From positions 1 through 56,994 of the forward strand of contig NZ_VCKX01000043.1 of NCBI RefSeq assembly GCF_005889725.1: a stretch of DNA of 56,994 nucleotides, read 5' to 3'. Within the stretch, counting starts at the first letter, position 1; each line of letters begins with the position of its first letter. The stretch is from Nonomuraea zeae (lineage in GTDB: Bacteria > Actinomycetota > Actinomycetes > Streptosporangiales > Streptosporangiaceae). A program made the translations under genes and the position numbers. The notes below the pieces were generated by a model. That model did not search any database. It worked only from the letters and a program-made list of their open reading frames with translations, and had not been told where the DNA came from. This document shows, in pieces, positions 26,140-33,848 of the stretch.

Positions 26140-27126
26140 ATGCGGATCGGCATCTTCGTCCTCGCGGCGCGATTTCCCGGTCAGGAATCCGGGCGGGTGC
26201 TGGCCGACGCCGTAGATCTGATTGTGGCGGCGGAAAAGGCGGGATTCGACGACGCCTGGATAGCCGAGCACCATTTCATGTCTTACGGCGTGTGCCCGTC
26301 CGCGACGACGCTGGCGGCCGTGGCCGCGGGCAGGACCTCGCGCATCGGGCTGGGCACCGCCGTCAGCGTGCTGTCCACCCAGCATCCCGTGGCGCTGGCC
26401 GAGCAGGCGGCGATGCTGCACCACCTGTCCGGCGGGCGGTTCACGCTCGGGGTCGGCAGGGGCGGGCCGTGGGTGGATCTGGAGGTGTTCGGGACGGGGC
26501 TGGAGCGGTTCGAGCGGGGGTTCGCGGAGTCGCTGGACGTCCTGCTCGACGCGCTGTCCGGCGGCGCGGTGGCGGCCGACGGGGATTTCTTCCGGTTCAG
26601 GGAGGTCCGGATGGTGCCGCAGGCGCGGCTGCGGCCCGTGGTCGCCTGTACGTCCGGGCCGACCGTGGCGCTGGCGGCCGAGCGGGGGCTGCCGATGCTG
26701 CTCGGGATGCACATCGGTGACGCGGAGAAGGCGGCGATGGTCGACGCGTACGGGGGAGCCGCGCACGGGGGAGCGGGCGGCGGGCATGTGGCGGCGGGCG
26801 TCGCTCACGTCGCCGATTCGACGGCGCAAGCGGTGCGGGAGCTCAGGGAGTCGATGCCGGCGTGGCTCGGGCCGGGGCTGGCTGGATATGTCCCGGTGGA
26901 CGATCGGGCCCGACCTGCACGAGATATCCAGAAATATGTGGATATGTTGACTCGTATTCACCCAGTCGGGTCAGCCGCGCATTGCGCTGAAACGCTGCTG
27001 CGCACGGCAGAAGCCACCGGAATCGATCGCTTTATCGTGATGATGGAGGGGATCGGGGAGCATCAGCGGATTTTGGAGAATATACGGAGATTCGGCGCCG
27101 AGGTGCTGCCGCTGCTCTCCGGATGA
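26140..27126 (+). CDS. LLM class flavin- or F420-dependent oxidoreductase
   Basis: A 328-residue luciferase-like protein starting MRIGIFVLAARFPGQESGRV. GFDDAWIAEHHFMSYGVCPS and IGLGTAVSVLSTQHPVALAE followed by GRFTLGVGRGGPWVDLE are the barrel motifs typical of alkanal monooxygenase-like LLM enzymes. A glycine-rich HGGAGGGH insertion occurs near residue 210. Substrate unknown. It ends at a perfect 12-base hairpin shared with the convergent SCO5389-family gene. Confidence 0.9.
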   Translation: MRIGIFVLAARFPGQESGRVLADAVDLIVAAEKAGFDDAWIAEHHFMSYGVCPSATTLAAVAAGRTSRIGLGTAVSVLSTQHPVALAEQAAMLHHLSGGRFTLGVGRGGPWVDLEVFGTGLERFERGFAESLDVLLDALSGGAVAADGDFFRFREVRMVPQARLRPVVACTSGPTVALAAERGLPMLLGMHIGDAEKAAMVDAYGGAAHGGAGGGHVAAGVAHVADSTAQAVRELRESMPAWLGPGLAGYVPVDDRARPARDIQKYVDMLTRIHPVGSAAHCAETLLRTAEATGIDRFIVMMEGIGEHQRILENIRRFGAEVLPLLSG

Positions 27127-27129
27127 GAG

Positions 27130-27162
27130 GTCCGGCGAGCCGGGCGGGCCGGCTCGCCGGAC
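27130..27162. terminator. Bidirectional terminator with a perfect 12-base stem
   Basis: GTCCGGCGAGCC (27130-27141) and GGCTCGCCGGAC (27151-27162) pair perfectly around a 9-base loop, between two convergent genes. Confidence 0.78.
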
Positions 27163-27167
27163 GTGGT

Positions 27168-27554
27168 TCAGCAGTCAACCAGCTCCGGTTTCTGGTTGAG
27201 GATCTGAGCTCTCGGAGTGACGAAGTCGAGCAGTGCCTCGGTGGCCGCCGGGTCGAAGACCGCTACCCGGTGGCAGTTCTGGAAGGCCAGCCGTACCTGG
27301 AAGTGGCGCTCCACCGCGGCGCGCATCGCGTCGCTCGCCAGGCAGCGAAGGAGCTGGCCCCGAGCCTCCTCCGACGGCGGTGGTACCTGGTTGTCGGCGA
27401 ACTCGGCTCCGCTGTGCTCGCGCTGCTTGACCAGCTCGCTGATCAGCGACCACGCGTAGGGCAGCGAGTCCCGGACGCACGCGATGAACGCCGAGTCGTC
27501 CACGTCACCGGCTTTGGCCTGGTCGAGCAGATCGTTCGGAACGGTCAGCGACAT
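27168..27554 (-). CDS. SCO5389 family protein
   Basis: A 128-residue protein beginning MSLTVPNDLLDQAKAGDVDD, matching a family of small actinobacterial proteins named after Streptomyces SCO5389. It is mostly helical, with a conserved central FIACVRDSLPYAWSLISELV and a C-terminal half containing FQVRLAFQNCHRVAVFDPAA. No catalytic motif is evident. GAGGAGAC precedes the ATG at a good distance. It lies 84 bases downstream of the ATPase gene on the same strand. Function is unknown. Confidence 0.85.
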   Translation of the reverse strand: MSLTVPNDLLDQAKAGDVDDSAFIACVRDSLPYAWSLISELVKQREHSGAEFADNQVPPPSEEARGQLLRCLASDAMRAAVERHFQVRLAFQNCHRVAVFDPAATEALLDFVTPRAQILNQKPELVDC

Positions 27555-27638
27555 GCTGTCTCCTCTCGAAAGGGATCATCTTCACGCTAAATGTGGGTAA
27601 ATGGGCGTTCCATGACTGAAGGGGGGACAGTCATGTGG

Positions 27639-28568
27639 TCAAGGGCCGAACACGAAGTCCGGGTCGATCTGCTCGGAGAGGTCGGAACCGGTCCGGTCGT
27701 TGCCCCACGCGCGGGCGTTGCGCAGGTGGAACTCGATCGCCTGGCGGCCGAAGCGCGCCCAGTCCTTCTCCTGCTCGTCGAGGGTCTTGCGGAGCGCCGA
27801 CAGCGCGTCGGCGTTGGCCGGCTCCAGGTCGTCGAGCGTGAAGTGGCGGCCCTGCTCCATGGCGCGGACGGCGGACGAATGCTCCATCCAGGTGAGCAGG
27901 TCGTCACCGACGTGCTCGCGCAGGAAGTCGACGTCCGACGGGCCGTGGACCTTGTTGCCGACCACGGCCAGGGCCACGCCGTACTTGGCGGCGTAGTCGC
28001 GGTACTGCCGGTAGACGCTCACGCCCTGCCTGGTCGGCTCGGCGACGAGGAAGGTCAGGTCGAAGCGGGTGAACAGCCCGGAGGCGAAGGAGTCGGCCCC
28101 GGCGGTCATGTCCACCACGACGTATTCGCCGGGACCGTCGATCAGGTGGTTGAGCAGCAGCTCGACCGCGCCGACCTTGGAGTGGTAGCAGGCCACGCCC
28201 AGGTCGTCCTCGCTGAACGGGCCCGTGGCCAGCAGGCGCAGGCCGTCGGGGGTGGTCAGGGCGTACGGGTCGGCGGCCAGGTCGTCGAAGCTCAGCAGCG
28301 TGGAGCCGCGCCCGGGCGGGGTGGTCTTGACCATGGCGTCCGCGGAGGGGATGCGGGGATTGGAGCCGCGCAGCCGGTCCTTGATCTCGGTGAGGTGCGC
28401 ACCGAGCGGCTCGGGCTGGCGGTCGAGGCCGAGCACGAGGGCCAGATGCTGGTTGATGTCGGCGTCCATGGCGACCACCGGCCCGCCCTGGTGCGCCACG
28501 TGCCTGGCGAACAGCGCCGACATCGTCGTCTTGCCGCTGCCGCCCTTGCCGACGAATGCCACTCTCAC
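27639..28568 (-). CDS. MinD/CooC-like P-loop ATPase
   Basis: A 309-residue ATPase of the SIMIBI class. The deviant Walker A is VAFVGKGGSGKTTMSALFAR (residues 3-22) and the switch region includes VVAMDADINQHLALVLGL and YVVVDMTAGADSFASGLFTR. CooC/AcsF relatives insert metals into enzymes, and MinD relatives position proteins at membranes; which applies is open. The GTG at 28568 was preferred because GGGAG sits six bases upstream, whereas the GTG at 28574 abuts it. A Zur-like 15-mer lies 18 bases upstream, suggesting zinc-responsive expression and favouring a metal-linked role. Confidence 0.85.
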   Translation of the reverse strand: MRVAFVGKGGSGKTTMSALFARHVAHQGGPVVAMDADINQHLALVLGLDRQPEPLGAHLTEIKDRLRGSNPRIPSADAMVKTTPPGRGSTLLSFDDLAADPYALTTPDGLRLLATGPFSEDDLGVACYHSKVGAVELLLNHLIDGPGEYVVVDMTAGADSFASGLFTRFDLTFLVAEPTRQGVSVYRQYRDYAAKYGVALAVVGNKVHGPSDVDFLREHVGDDLLTWMEHSSAVRAMEQGRHFTLDDLEPANADALSALRKTLDEQEKDWARFGRQAIEFHLRNARAWGNDRTGSDLSEQIDPDFVFGP

Positions 28569-28586
28569 GAGCACTCCCGATGAGTA

Positions 28587-28601
28587 TGAAAATCATTTCC
28601 G
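28587..28601 (-). promoter_or_regulatory. Zur-like box upstream of the MinD/CooC-like ATPase
   Basis: TGAAAATCATTTCCG matches the 7-1-7 actinobacterial Zur palindrome (TGAAAATNATTTTCA) at all but two positions. It lies 18 bases before the ATPase GTG, where bound repressor would block transcription or initiation. Iron (DmdR) and nickel (Nur) boxes fit much less well. Confidence 0.5.
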
Positions 28602-28693
28602 CTTGGGTGGCACCATCATGCCACACTCCGTGCATGGGTGATGGCGGATCGGCGCGCGCCGGGAGTGGCGGCCGGTGCGGCCCGTGCCGCCGG

Positions 28694-28807
28694 GTGCTCA
28701 GCCGGAGGTGGCGTGCTCGGCCGCGGGTGGCGTGCTCAGCCGGGGGTGGCGTGCTCGGCCGCGAGGGGCGTGCTCGGCCGCGAGGGGCGTGTTCAGCCGC
28801 AGGTGGC
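28694..28807 (-). repeat. Six 19-base tandem repeats spanning the LCP stop codon
   Basis: Six contiguous 19-base copies of GTGCTCGGCCGCGGGTGGC (plus-strand form, with small variation) run from 28694 to 28807. The copy at 28789-28807 holds the last codons and stop of the LCP gene (TCA at 28793-28795), so the repeat was expanded outward from the gene end. Confidence 0.9.
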
Positions 28808-30169
28808 GTCGAGGTTGATCGGGTCGTCCGGGCTCTGCGTCGCCGAGGGGGTGTGCGAGGCGGTGGCGGGCTTGGTCGAGGAGTGCTCGTCCAGGGCCTG
28901 GGCGACCTTGTGGCGGATGAGGTACCAGTCCGGGTCGGCCGTGGTGATCAGCGGCGGCACGAAGCTGAGGCTGCGGATCTTGGCGTCCTTCACCTTCTGC
29001 GACAGGTCCACGATGGCGGGCAGGAGGTTCTGCGGGATGTCGGTGGAGATGGCGCGCTTCGTGGCGGCGGCCAGGCGTTCGAAGCTGTTCAGCACGGTCA
29101 TCGGGTCGGCCTGCTTGGCGACGGCGTTGAGCAGGCACTTCTGGCGTCCCATGCGGACGTAGTCGTCGCTGTCGGTGCGGGAGCGGCCGTACCAGAGGGC
29201 CTCCTGGCCGGACAGCTTGCGGGTGCCGGCGGCGAGCAGGCCCTCGCGGTAACGGCCGTACACGATGGGCTCCTTGATGGTGACCCGCACGCCGCCCATG
29301 GCGTCCACGATCTCCGCGAAGCCCTTCATGTCCACCATGGCGTAGTAATCCACGTCGATGCCGAGGATGTCGCTGATGGTCTGCTTGAGCAGGGCCGGGC
29401 CGCGCTTGCCGCGCGGCACGCCGGGCACCATGTCCGGGTTGTCCTCGGCGAACTGGAAGACCTCGTTGAGCAGGCCGGGGGTGTCGGGGCCGCTGCCGGT
29501 GAACCCGTAGGGGAAGCGATCCCTGGCCGGGCCCTCGGGGAGCTCGACCTGCTGGAGATTGCGCGGGAGGCCGAACAGGGTGGTCGCGCCGGTCGCGGTG
29601 TCCACGCTGGCCACGGTCATGCTGTCGGTACGCACTCCGGGCCGGCCCGGCGCCGCGTCCGCGCCGAGGAGCAGGAAGTTGACCCGGTCGGCGCCGTTGA
29701 ACGGGTCGTCGGCCACGACGGGGCTGTTGCTCGTCGTGGTGAACAGGCTGTTGACGACGTCACGCGAGAGATAGGCGAGCCTCGTGGCGTAGGCTGTGGG
29801 AGCCAGGACGAGCGCGCAGAGCGCCACGGTCAAGGTCGTGGTCAGGAAGCGGCCGACGGCGTCGGAGCGGTCGGGGCGCACCAGGACGAAGGACCAGACG
29901 ATCACGGCGGTCCAGATGAGCGCGATCACCACGAGCGCGACGGTGAGCACGATGAGCCAGCGCGGCTGGACCGCCAGTGACAGGAGATTGGCGCTGAACG
30001 CGGTGAAGACGGTGAGCACACCGGCGAGCATCAGGACGTACGCGGCCATCAGCGCCAAGCCGGTCTTACGACGTTCGGCGGCCAGGTGAGCCACCCCCCA
30101 CAGCAGCGCCGAACACAGTGTCAGCGCGATGCTGGCGCCCAGGCCGAATCCGCGTTCTTTCCCTATCAT
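28793..30169 (-). CDS. LytR-CpsA-Psr (LCP) family cell-wall ligase
   Basis: A 458-residue membrane protein. Four hydrophobic helices lie in roughly the first 140 residues, then an extracellular LCP domain starts at RVNFLLLGADAAPGRPGVRT with the conserved arginines and aspartate; TDSMTVASVDTATGATTLFG, GLPRNLQQV and the later YGRSRTDSDDYVRMGRQ are core motifs. LCP enzymes attach teichoic acids, arabinogalactan or capsular polymers to peptidoglycan from polyprenyl carriers. A Ser/Thr-rich C-terminal tail ends with a single cysteine. Four N-terminal helices rather than one is unusual but occurs in actinobacteria. Confidence 0.92.
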   Translation of the reverse strand: MIGKERGFGLGASIALTLCSALLWGVAHLAAERRKTGLALMAAYVLMLAGVLTVFTAFSANLLSLAVQPRWLIVLTVALVVIALIWTAVIVWSFVLVRPDRSDAVGRFLTTTLTVALCALVLAPTAYATRLAYLSRDVVNSLFTTTSNSPVVADDPFNGADRVNFLLLGADAAPGRPGVRTDSMTVASVDTATGATTLFGLPRNLQQVELPEGPARDRFPYGFTGSGPDTPGLLNEVFQFAEDNPDMVPGVPRGKRGPALLKQTISDILGIDVDYYAMVDMKGFAEIVDAMGGVRVTIKEPIVYGRYREGLLAAGTRKLSGQEALWYGRSRTDSDDYVRMGRQKCLLNAVAKQADPMTVLNSFERLAAATKRAISTDIPQNLLPAIVDLSQKVKDAKIRSLSFVPPLITTADPDWYLIRHKVAQALDEHSSTKPATASHTPSATQSPDDPINLDATCG

Positions 30170-30283
30170 GCCTGGTCAAACCCCCATTGCGTGCCCATCC
30201 AAGCCACCTTAGTAATGGGTAATGCGTGATTGACGGTGCGAAGGGGAAGGGTCTGGTCAATTCCCAGTCAACACCACCTTGAG

Positions 30284-30299
30284 ATATAACGTGACTGTG
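30284..30299 (+). promoter_or_regulatory. Candidate leaderless promoter of the membrane methyltransferase gene
   Basis: TATAAC at 30285-30290 is followed by GTG at 30291 and GTG at 30297. The second is seven bases past the -10, as at the other leaderless starts in this window. The -35 is weak. The true start may therefore be 30297. Confidence 0.4.
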
Positions 30300-31025
30300 C
30301 GCAAGCGACACGGAAGTTACGGGTTCGACGCACCCTGGGCCCTGGCCGGGCTGCTCTTCGGAGCGCTCGTCCTGCTGGCACTGGCGGCGGCCTCGTTCAG
30401 CCTCGACATCATCCCCGCCGGGATCGCCTTCCTGTTCGGCGGGCTCTACACGCTGGCCAGTGCCGCCAGCTACGTCTACACGACCAGGCGCGGCAAGTTC
30501 GCCGTCTGGGCGGAGGAGCTCGACCGGCTGTCCGGCGACGAGCAGCTGCTGGACCTCGGCTGCGGCCGGGGCGCGGTGCTGCTGCTCGCGGCAGAGCGGC
30601 TGGACACGGGCCGGGCGACCGGCGTGGACTTGTGGCGCTCGAAGGACCAGTCGGGCAACGACGAGCCGGTGGCCAGGGAGAACGCCGAGGCGGAGGGCGT
30701 CTCCGACCGGGTGGAGCTGGTGACGGGGGACATGCGCGACCTGCCGTTCGGCGACGACTCGTTCGACGTGGTGACGTCGAGCCTGGCCGTGCACAACATC
30801 GCCGACGACGAGGGTCGGGCCCAGGCCGTCCGCGAGGCGCACCGGGTGCTGCGGCCCGGCGGGCTGATGCTGGTCGCCGACTTCCAGCACACGCCGGCGT
30901 ACGAGTCGGTGCTGCGCGAGCTCGGCGTGATCGACATCAGGCGGCGCGACCTCGGCTGGCGGTTCTGGTACGGCGGCCCGTGGTTCGGCACCACGCTCCT
31001 GGAGGCCAGGAAGCCTGCCGTCTGA
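30291..31025 (+). CDS. Membrane-anchored class I SAM methyltransferase
   Basis: A 244-residue protein with two N-terminal hydrophobic helices (about residues 14-58) followed by a Rossmann methyltransferase: LLDLGCGRGAVLLLAAERLD, GRATGVDLWRSKDQSGND, LPFGDDSFDVVTSSLAVHNI and HRVLRPGGLMLVADFQHT. The substrate may be a lipid or quinone, given the membrane anchor; that is inference. It is divergent from the LCP gene. Three start codons are possible (TTG 30279, GTG 30291, GTG 30297); the TTG lies upstream of the likely -10 and is rejected. Confidence 0.85.
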   Translation: MTVRKRHGSYGFDAPWALAGLLFGALVLLALAAASFSLDIIPAGIAFLFGGLYTLASAASYVYTTRRGKFAVWAEELDRLSGDEQLLDLGCGRGAVLLLAAERLDTGRATGVDLWRSKDQSGNDEPVARENAEAEGVSDRVELVTGDMRDLPFGDDSFDVVTSSLAVHNIADDEGRAQAVREAHRVLRPGGLMLVADFQHTPAYESVLRELGVIDIRRRDLGWRFWYGGPWFGTTLLEARKPAV

Positions 31026-31065
31026 GAACGTTTGCCCCGCGCTCGGCGGGTATCGAGATGACCTT

Positions 31066-32505
31066 ATGAGCGACGTGGAAACCGGCACGATCAGCACCAA
31101 GGTGCCAGCCCGGCTGGACCGGCTGCCGTGGTCCCGCTGGCACTGGATGATCGTCATCGGCCTCGGCACGGTCTGGATCCTCGACGGGCTCGAAGTCACC
31201 ATCGTCGGCAACCTGTCCGCGCAGCTGGCCAAGCCCGGCAGCGGCATCGACATCACCCAGGCGCAGGTGGCGGGCGTGGCGGCGGCGCTCTACGTGGCGG
31301 GAGCCTGTACGGGGGCGCTGTTCTTCGGCTGGCTGACCGACAGGTTCGGCAGGAAGAAGCTGTTCATCATCACGCTGGTCGTCTATCTGGCGGCGACGCT
31401 GATGACGGCCTTCTCCTTCAGCGCGTGGTGGTTCCTGCTGTTCAGGTTCATGACGGGCTTCGGGATCGGCGGCGAGTACGCGGCCATCAACTCGGCCATC
31501 GACGAGCTCATCCCGAGCCGGCACCGGGGACGCATCGACATCATCATCAACGGCAGCTACTGGCTCGGCGCCGCCGGCGGCGCGCTGCTGACCGTGCCCC
31601 TGCTCAACGACCTGCCGGTGAACATCGGCTGGCGCGTCGCCTTCGGCCTCGGCGTGGTGCTGGGCCTGGCCATCCTGCTCGTACGCCGGCACGTGCCGGA
31701 GAGCCCGCGCTGGCTGTTCATCCACGGCAAGGACCGGGAGGCCGAGGAGATCGTCGGCGACATCGAGCGGCAGATCGGGCGGGACCTGCCGGAGCCGGCC
31801 GGGACGACGACCATCCACCAGCGCAAGTCGATCGGGTTCGTCCGGATCGCGCACACGATGGTCGCCCTCTATCCCAAGCGGACGGTGCTCGGGCTGTCGC
31901 TCTTCATCGGCCAGGCGTTCCTCTACAACGCGATCACCTTCGGGTACGCGCAGATCCTGTCCACGTTCTTCAACATCGACACCTACACCGGCTACTACTT
32001 CGCGGTGATCGCGGTCGGCAACTTCCTCGGCCCGCTGCTGCTCGGCCACCTCTTCGACACCGTGGGCAGGGTGCCGATGATCTCGGCCACCTACATCGGC
32101 TCCGGCGTCCTGCTGCTGGGCACGGCGTGGCTGTTCAACCAGGGCGTCCTCACCGCGGTCACGCTGACCGCCTGCTGGTGCGCGGTGCTGTTCGTGGCCT
32201 CGGCCGGGGCCAGCTCCGCCTACCTGACCGTCAGCGAGATCTTCCCGATGGAGACCAGGGCGATGGCCATCGCGTTCTTCTTCGCGATCGGCACGGGCGC
32301 GGGCGGCATCGCCGGCCCGCTCGTCTTCGCCTCGCTGGTCGAGACCGGCGTGCCGGGGGACACGGCGCTGGCGTTCACCATCGGCGCGATCGTGATGATC
32401 GCCGGCGGGCTGGTCGAGCTGTTCCTCGGGGTCAAGGCCGAGCGCAAGGGGCTGGAGGAGATCGCGGCGCCGCTCACGTCGGCCGAGACGCCGAAGAGCG
32501 CATGA
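31066..32505 (+). CDS. MFS transporter (sugar/acid:H+ symporter type)
   Basis: A 479-residue permease with twelve predicted helices. The loop 2-3 motif is FGWLTDRFGRKKLFIITLVV, and RFMTGFGIGGEYAAINSAID and VPESPRWLFIHGKDREAEEI are the sugar-porter/AAHS signatures after helices 4 and 6. Another ESE-like motif, VSEIFPMETRAMAIAF, marks the second half. It imports or exports a small organic anion or sugar with protons. The 3' end overlaps the convergent thymidylate synthase-like gene by 32 bases. Confidence 0.92.
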   Translation: MSDVETGTISTKVPARLDRLPWSRWHWMIVIGLGTVWILDGLEVTIVGNLSAQLAKPGSGIDITQAQVAGVAAALYVAGACTGALFFGWLTDRFGRKKLFIITLVVYLAATLMTAFSFSAWWFLLFRFMTGFGIGGEYAAINSAIDELIPSRHRGRIDIIINGSYWLGAAGGALLTVPLLNDLPVNIGWRVAFGLGVVLGLAILLVRRHVPESPRWLFIHGKDREAEEIVGDIERQIGRDLPEPAGTTTIHQRKSIGFVRIAHTMVALYPKRTVLGLSLFIGQAFLYNAITFGYAQILSTFFNIDTYTGYYFAVIAVGNFLGPLLLGHLFDTVGRVPMISATYIGSGVLLLGTAWLFNQGVLTAVTLTACWCAVLFVASAGASSAYLTVSEIFPMETRAMAIAFFFAIGTGAGGIAGPLVFASLVETGVPGDTALAFTIGAIVMIAGGLVELFLGVKAERKGLEEIAAPLTSAETPKSA

Positions 32506-33091
32506 GCGCGAGCACCCGGGGGCTGTCGGCCAGGTAGAGGTGCGGGACGTCCACGAACACCCGCATCGGGCCGCGTTCCAGCCGCAGGCTCCGAGCCATC
32601 CCCGCGTGCACGTCGGCGAGCGGCACGTAGTTGAGGTAGCTGGTGTAGGCGTTCTGGGAGCGGAACGTCGCCGTCATGACGAGCGTGTCCTCCCTGATCC
32701 GGAACGCCACGCCGATCAGGCAGGGCACCGCGTCGTACGGCTCGCCGGGAGTGGTCAGCGAGATCCACGCGCTCTTGCTGTACGGCTTTGCGCGCAGCAG
32801 GTCGGCCGCCCAGGCGAGCTGGCCCCTGATCCTGGCCCCGTAGCTGTACTTGAACGGCGCCACGATCACCTCCTCGCTGAACTTCCTGCTGTACAGCTCC
32901 AGCAGGGCCGCGTCGCCGTACCGCCTGATGATCGGATCGTCCCTGCCGACCCGCGCGATCTCGAACAGCACGGACGGCCCCTCGATCACGGGGCCACGGT
33001 CGTCGAGGGCGATCGTGCCCGCCGACCAGACATGGCGCATCAACCAGATCCACGCCTCCCCACACGACGCCCATTGCGGTGGGCCGGACAT
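32474..33091 (-). CDS. Thymidylate synthase-like protein
   Basis: A 205-residue protein not labelled by any simple motif but aligning along the thymidylate synthase/hydroxymethylase fold. EAWIWLMRHVWSAG corresponds to the first helix, FKYSYGARIRGQLAWAADLL to the YG-R segment, YDAVPCLIGVAFRIREDTLV to the catalytic-cysteine strand (Cys124), ATFRSQNAYTSYL to the R-S-x-D phosphate/base site with Asp changed to Asn147, and RVFVDVPHLYLAD to the GD-HxY strand. It is shorter than ThyA (about 264) and unlikely to be the housekeeping enzyme. Its ATG directly follows the stop of the upstream membrane-protein gene (TGAATG), so the two form one translational unit. Confidence 0.65.
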   Translation of the reverse strand: MSGPPQWASCGEAWIWLMRHVWSAGTIALDDRGPVIEGPSVLFEIARVGRDDPIIRRYGDAALLELYSRKFSEEVIVAPFKYSYGARIRGQLAWAADLLRAKPYSKSAWISLTTPGEPYDAVPCLIGVAFRIREDTLVMTATFRSQNAYTSYLNYVPLADVHAGMARSLRLERGPMRVFVDVPHLYLADSPRVLALMRSSASRPT

Positions 33092-33763
33092 TCAGGTCTC
33101 CAGATTCGGGAATTCGTAGGGGTTGTGCGGGAGCCGGCGCCTTCTGGTCACGTTGCAGCGCACGTAGTAGACGGCGTAGTGGATCAACGTGACGAGCAGG
33201 ATGCCGGTCATGAGCAGGAGCACGTTCGGCTCCTGGCTGCCGAGGCCGAGCACTCCGACGGTCAGGTAGGTGGAGTTGACGAGCGAGAGCATCATGACGT
33301 TGACGCCGGGCCAGGCCAGCGGCGCGTACGTCTCGGGGAAGCCGGGGTCGATGGGCAGGTTCGGGCTCCAGCCGAGCGTGGTTCTGAGCCTGGTCGCGTA
33401 CAGCAGGCGGAAGTTGTTGATCGCCCGTGCCGTCCTGGCGTGGGCGTTGACCGCTTCGATCAGCCGCAGGAACGGCAGGACGCTGAGCAGGCCGAACGCC
33501 GTGACCAGGGCGAACAGGTACCACGGCACCCGGTGCCACTCCGTCAGGCTCTGCGGGTAGACGACCTTGGCGCTGGCCAGGGCGATCGCCGCCAGGAACG
33601 GTCCAGACAGCAGGCTCAGGGCGAGCCTGGTCATCTTCAGCCGCTCTTCCTTGGCGGCGAGATGGACGGCGTAGATGCCGGTGAAGTCCACCGCGGCGAG
33701 CTGGAGGAACTGGCTCGGCGCCAGCTCGTCCTCCCGGATCAGGCGAAGGGGGGTCTTCCGCAT
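33092..33763 (-). CDS. Four-helix membrane protein paired with the thymidylate synthase-like protein
   Basis: A 223-residue protein with an AGGAG site seven bases before the ATG. After a charged N-terminal 45 residues come four hydrophobic segments: about 47-70 (RLALSLLSGPFLAAIALASA), 82-105 (YLFALVTAFGLLSVLPFLRL), 155-175 and 180-205. A conserved-looking cytoplasmic stretch with RAINNFRLLYATRLRTTLGW joins helices 2 and 3, and a basic tail ends the protein. I recognise no family. It is the first gene of a two-gene unit with the thymidylate synthase-like gene and could be its membrane partner, sensor or effector; that is inference. Confidence 0.65.
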   Translation of the reverse strand: MRKTPLRLIREDELAPSQFLQLAAVDFTGIYAVHLAAKEERLKMTRLALSLLSGPFLAAIALASAKVVYPQSLTEWHRVPWYLFALVTAFGLLSVLPFLRLIEAVNAHARTARAINNFRLLYATRLRTTLGWSPNLPIDPGFPETYAPLAWPGVNVMMLSLVNSTYLTVGVLGLGSQEPNVLLLMTGILLVTLIHYAVYYVRCNVTRRRRLPHNPYEFPNLET

Positions 33764-33848
33764 GAGCGTGCTCCTGGGGCGAGTACCTCCAGTATGAGCA
33801 CTCTTTCCGAGAAATGACGATGATTTCTACCAATTGTTCCAACAAATC

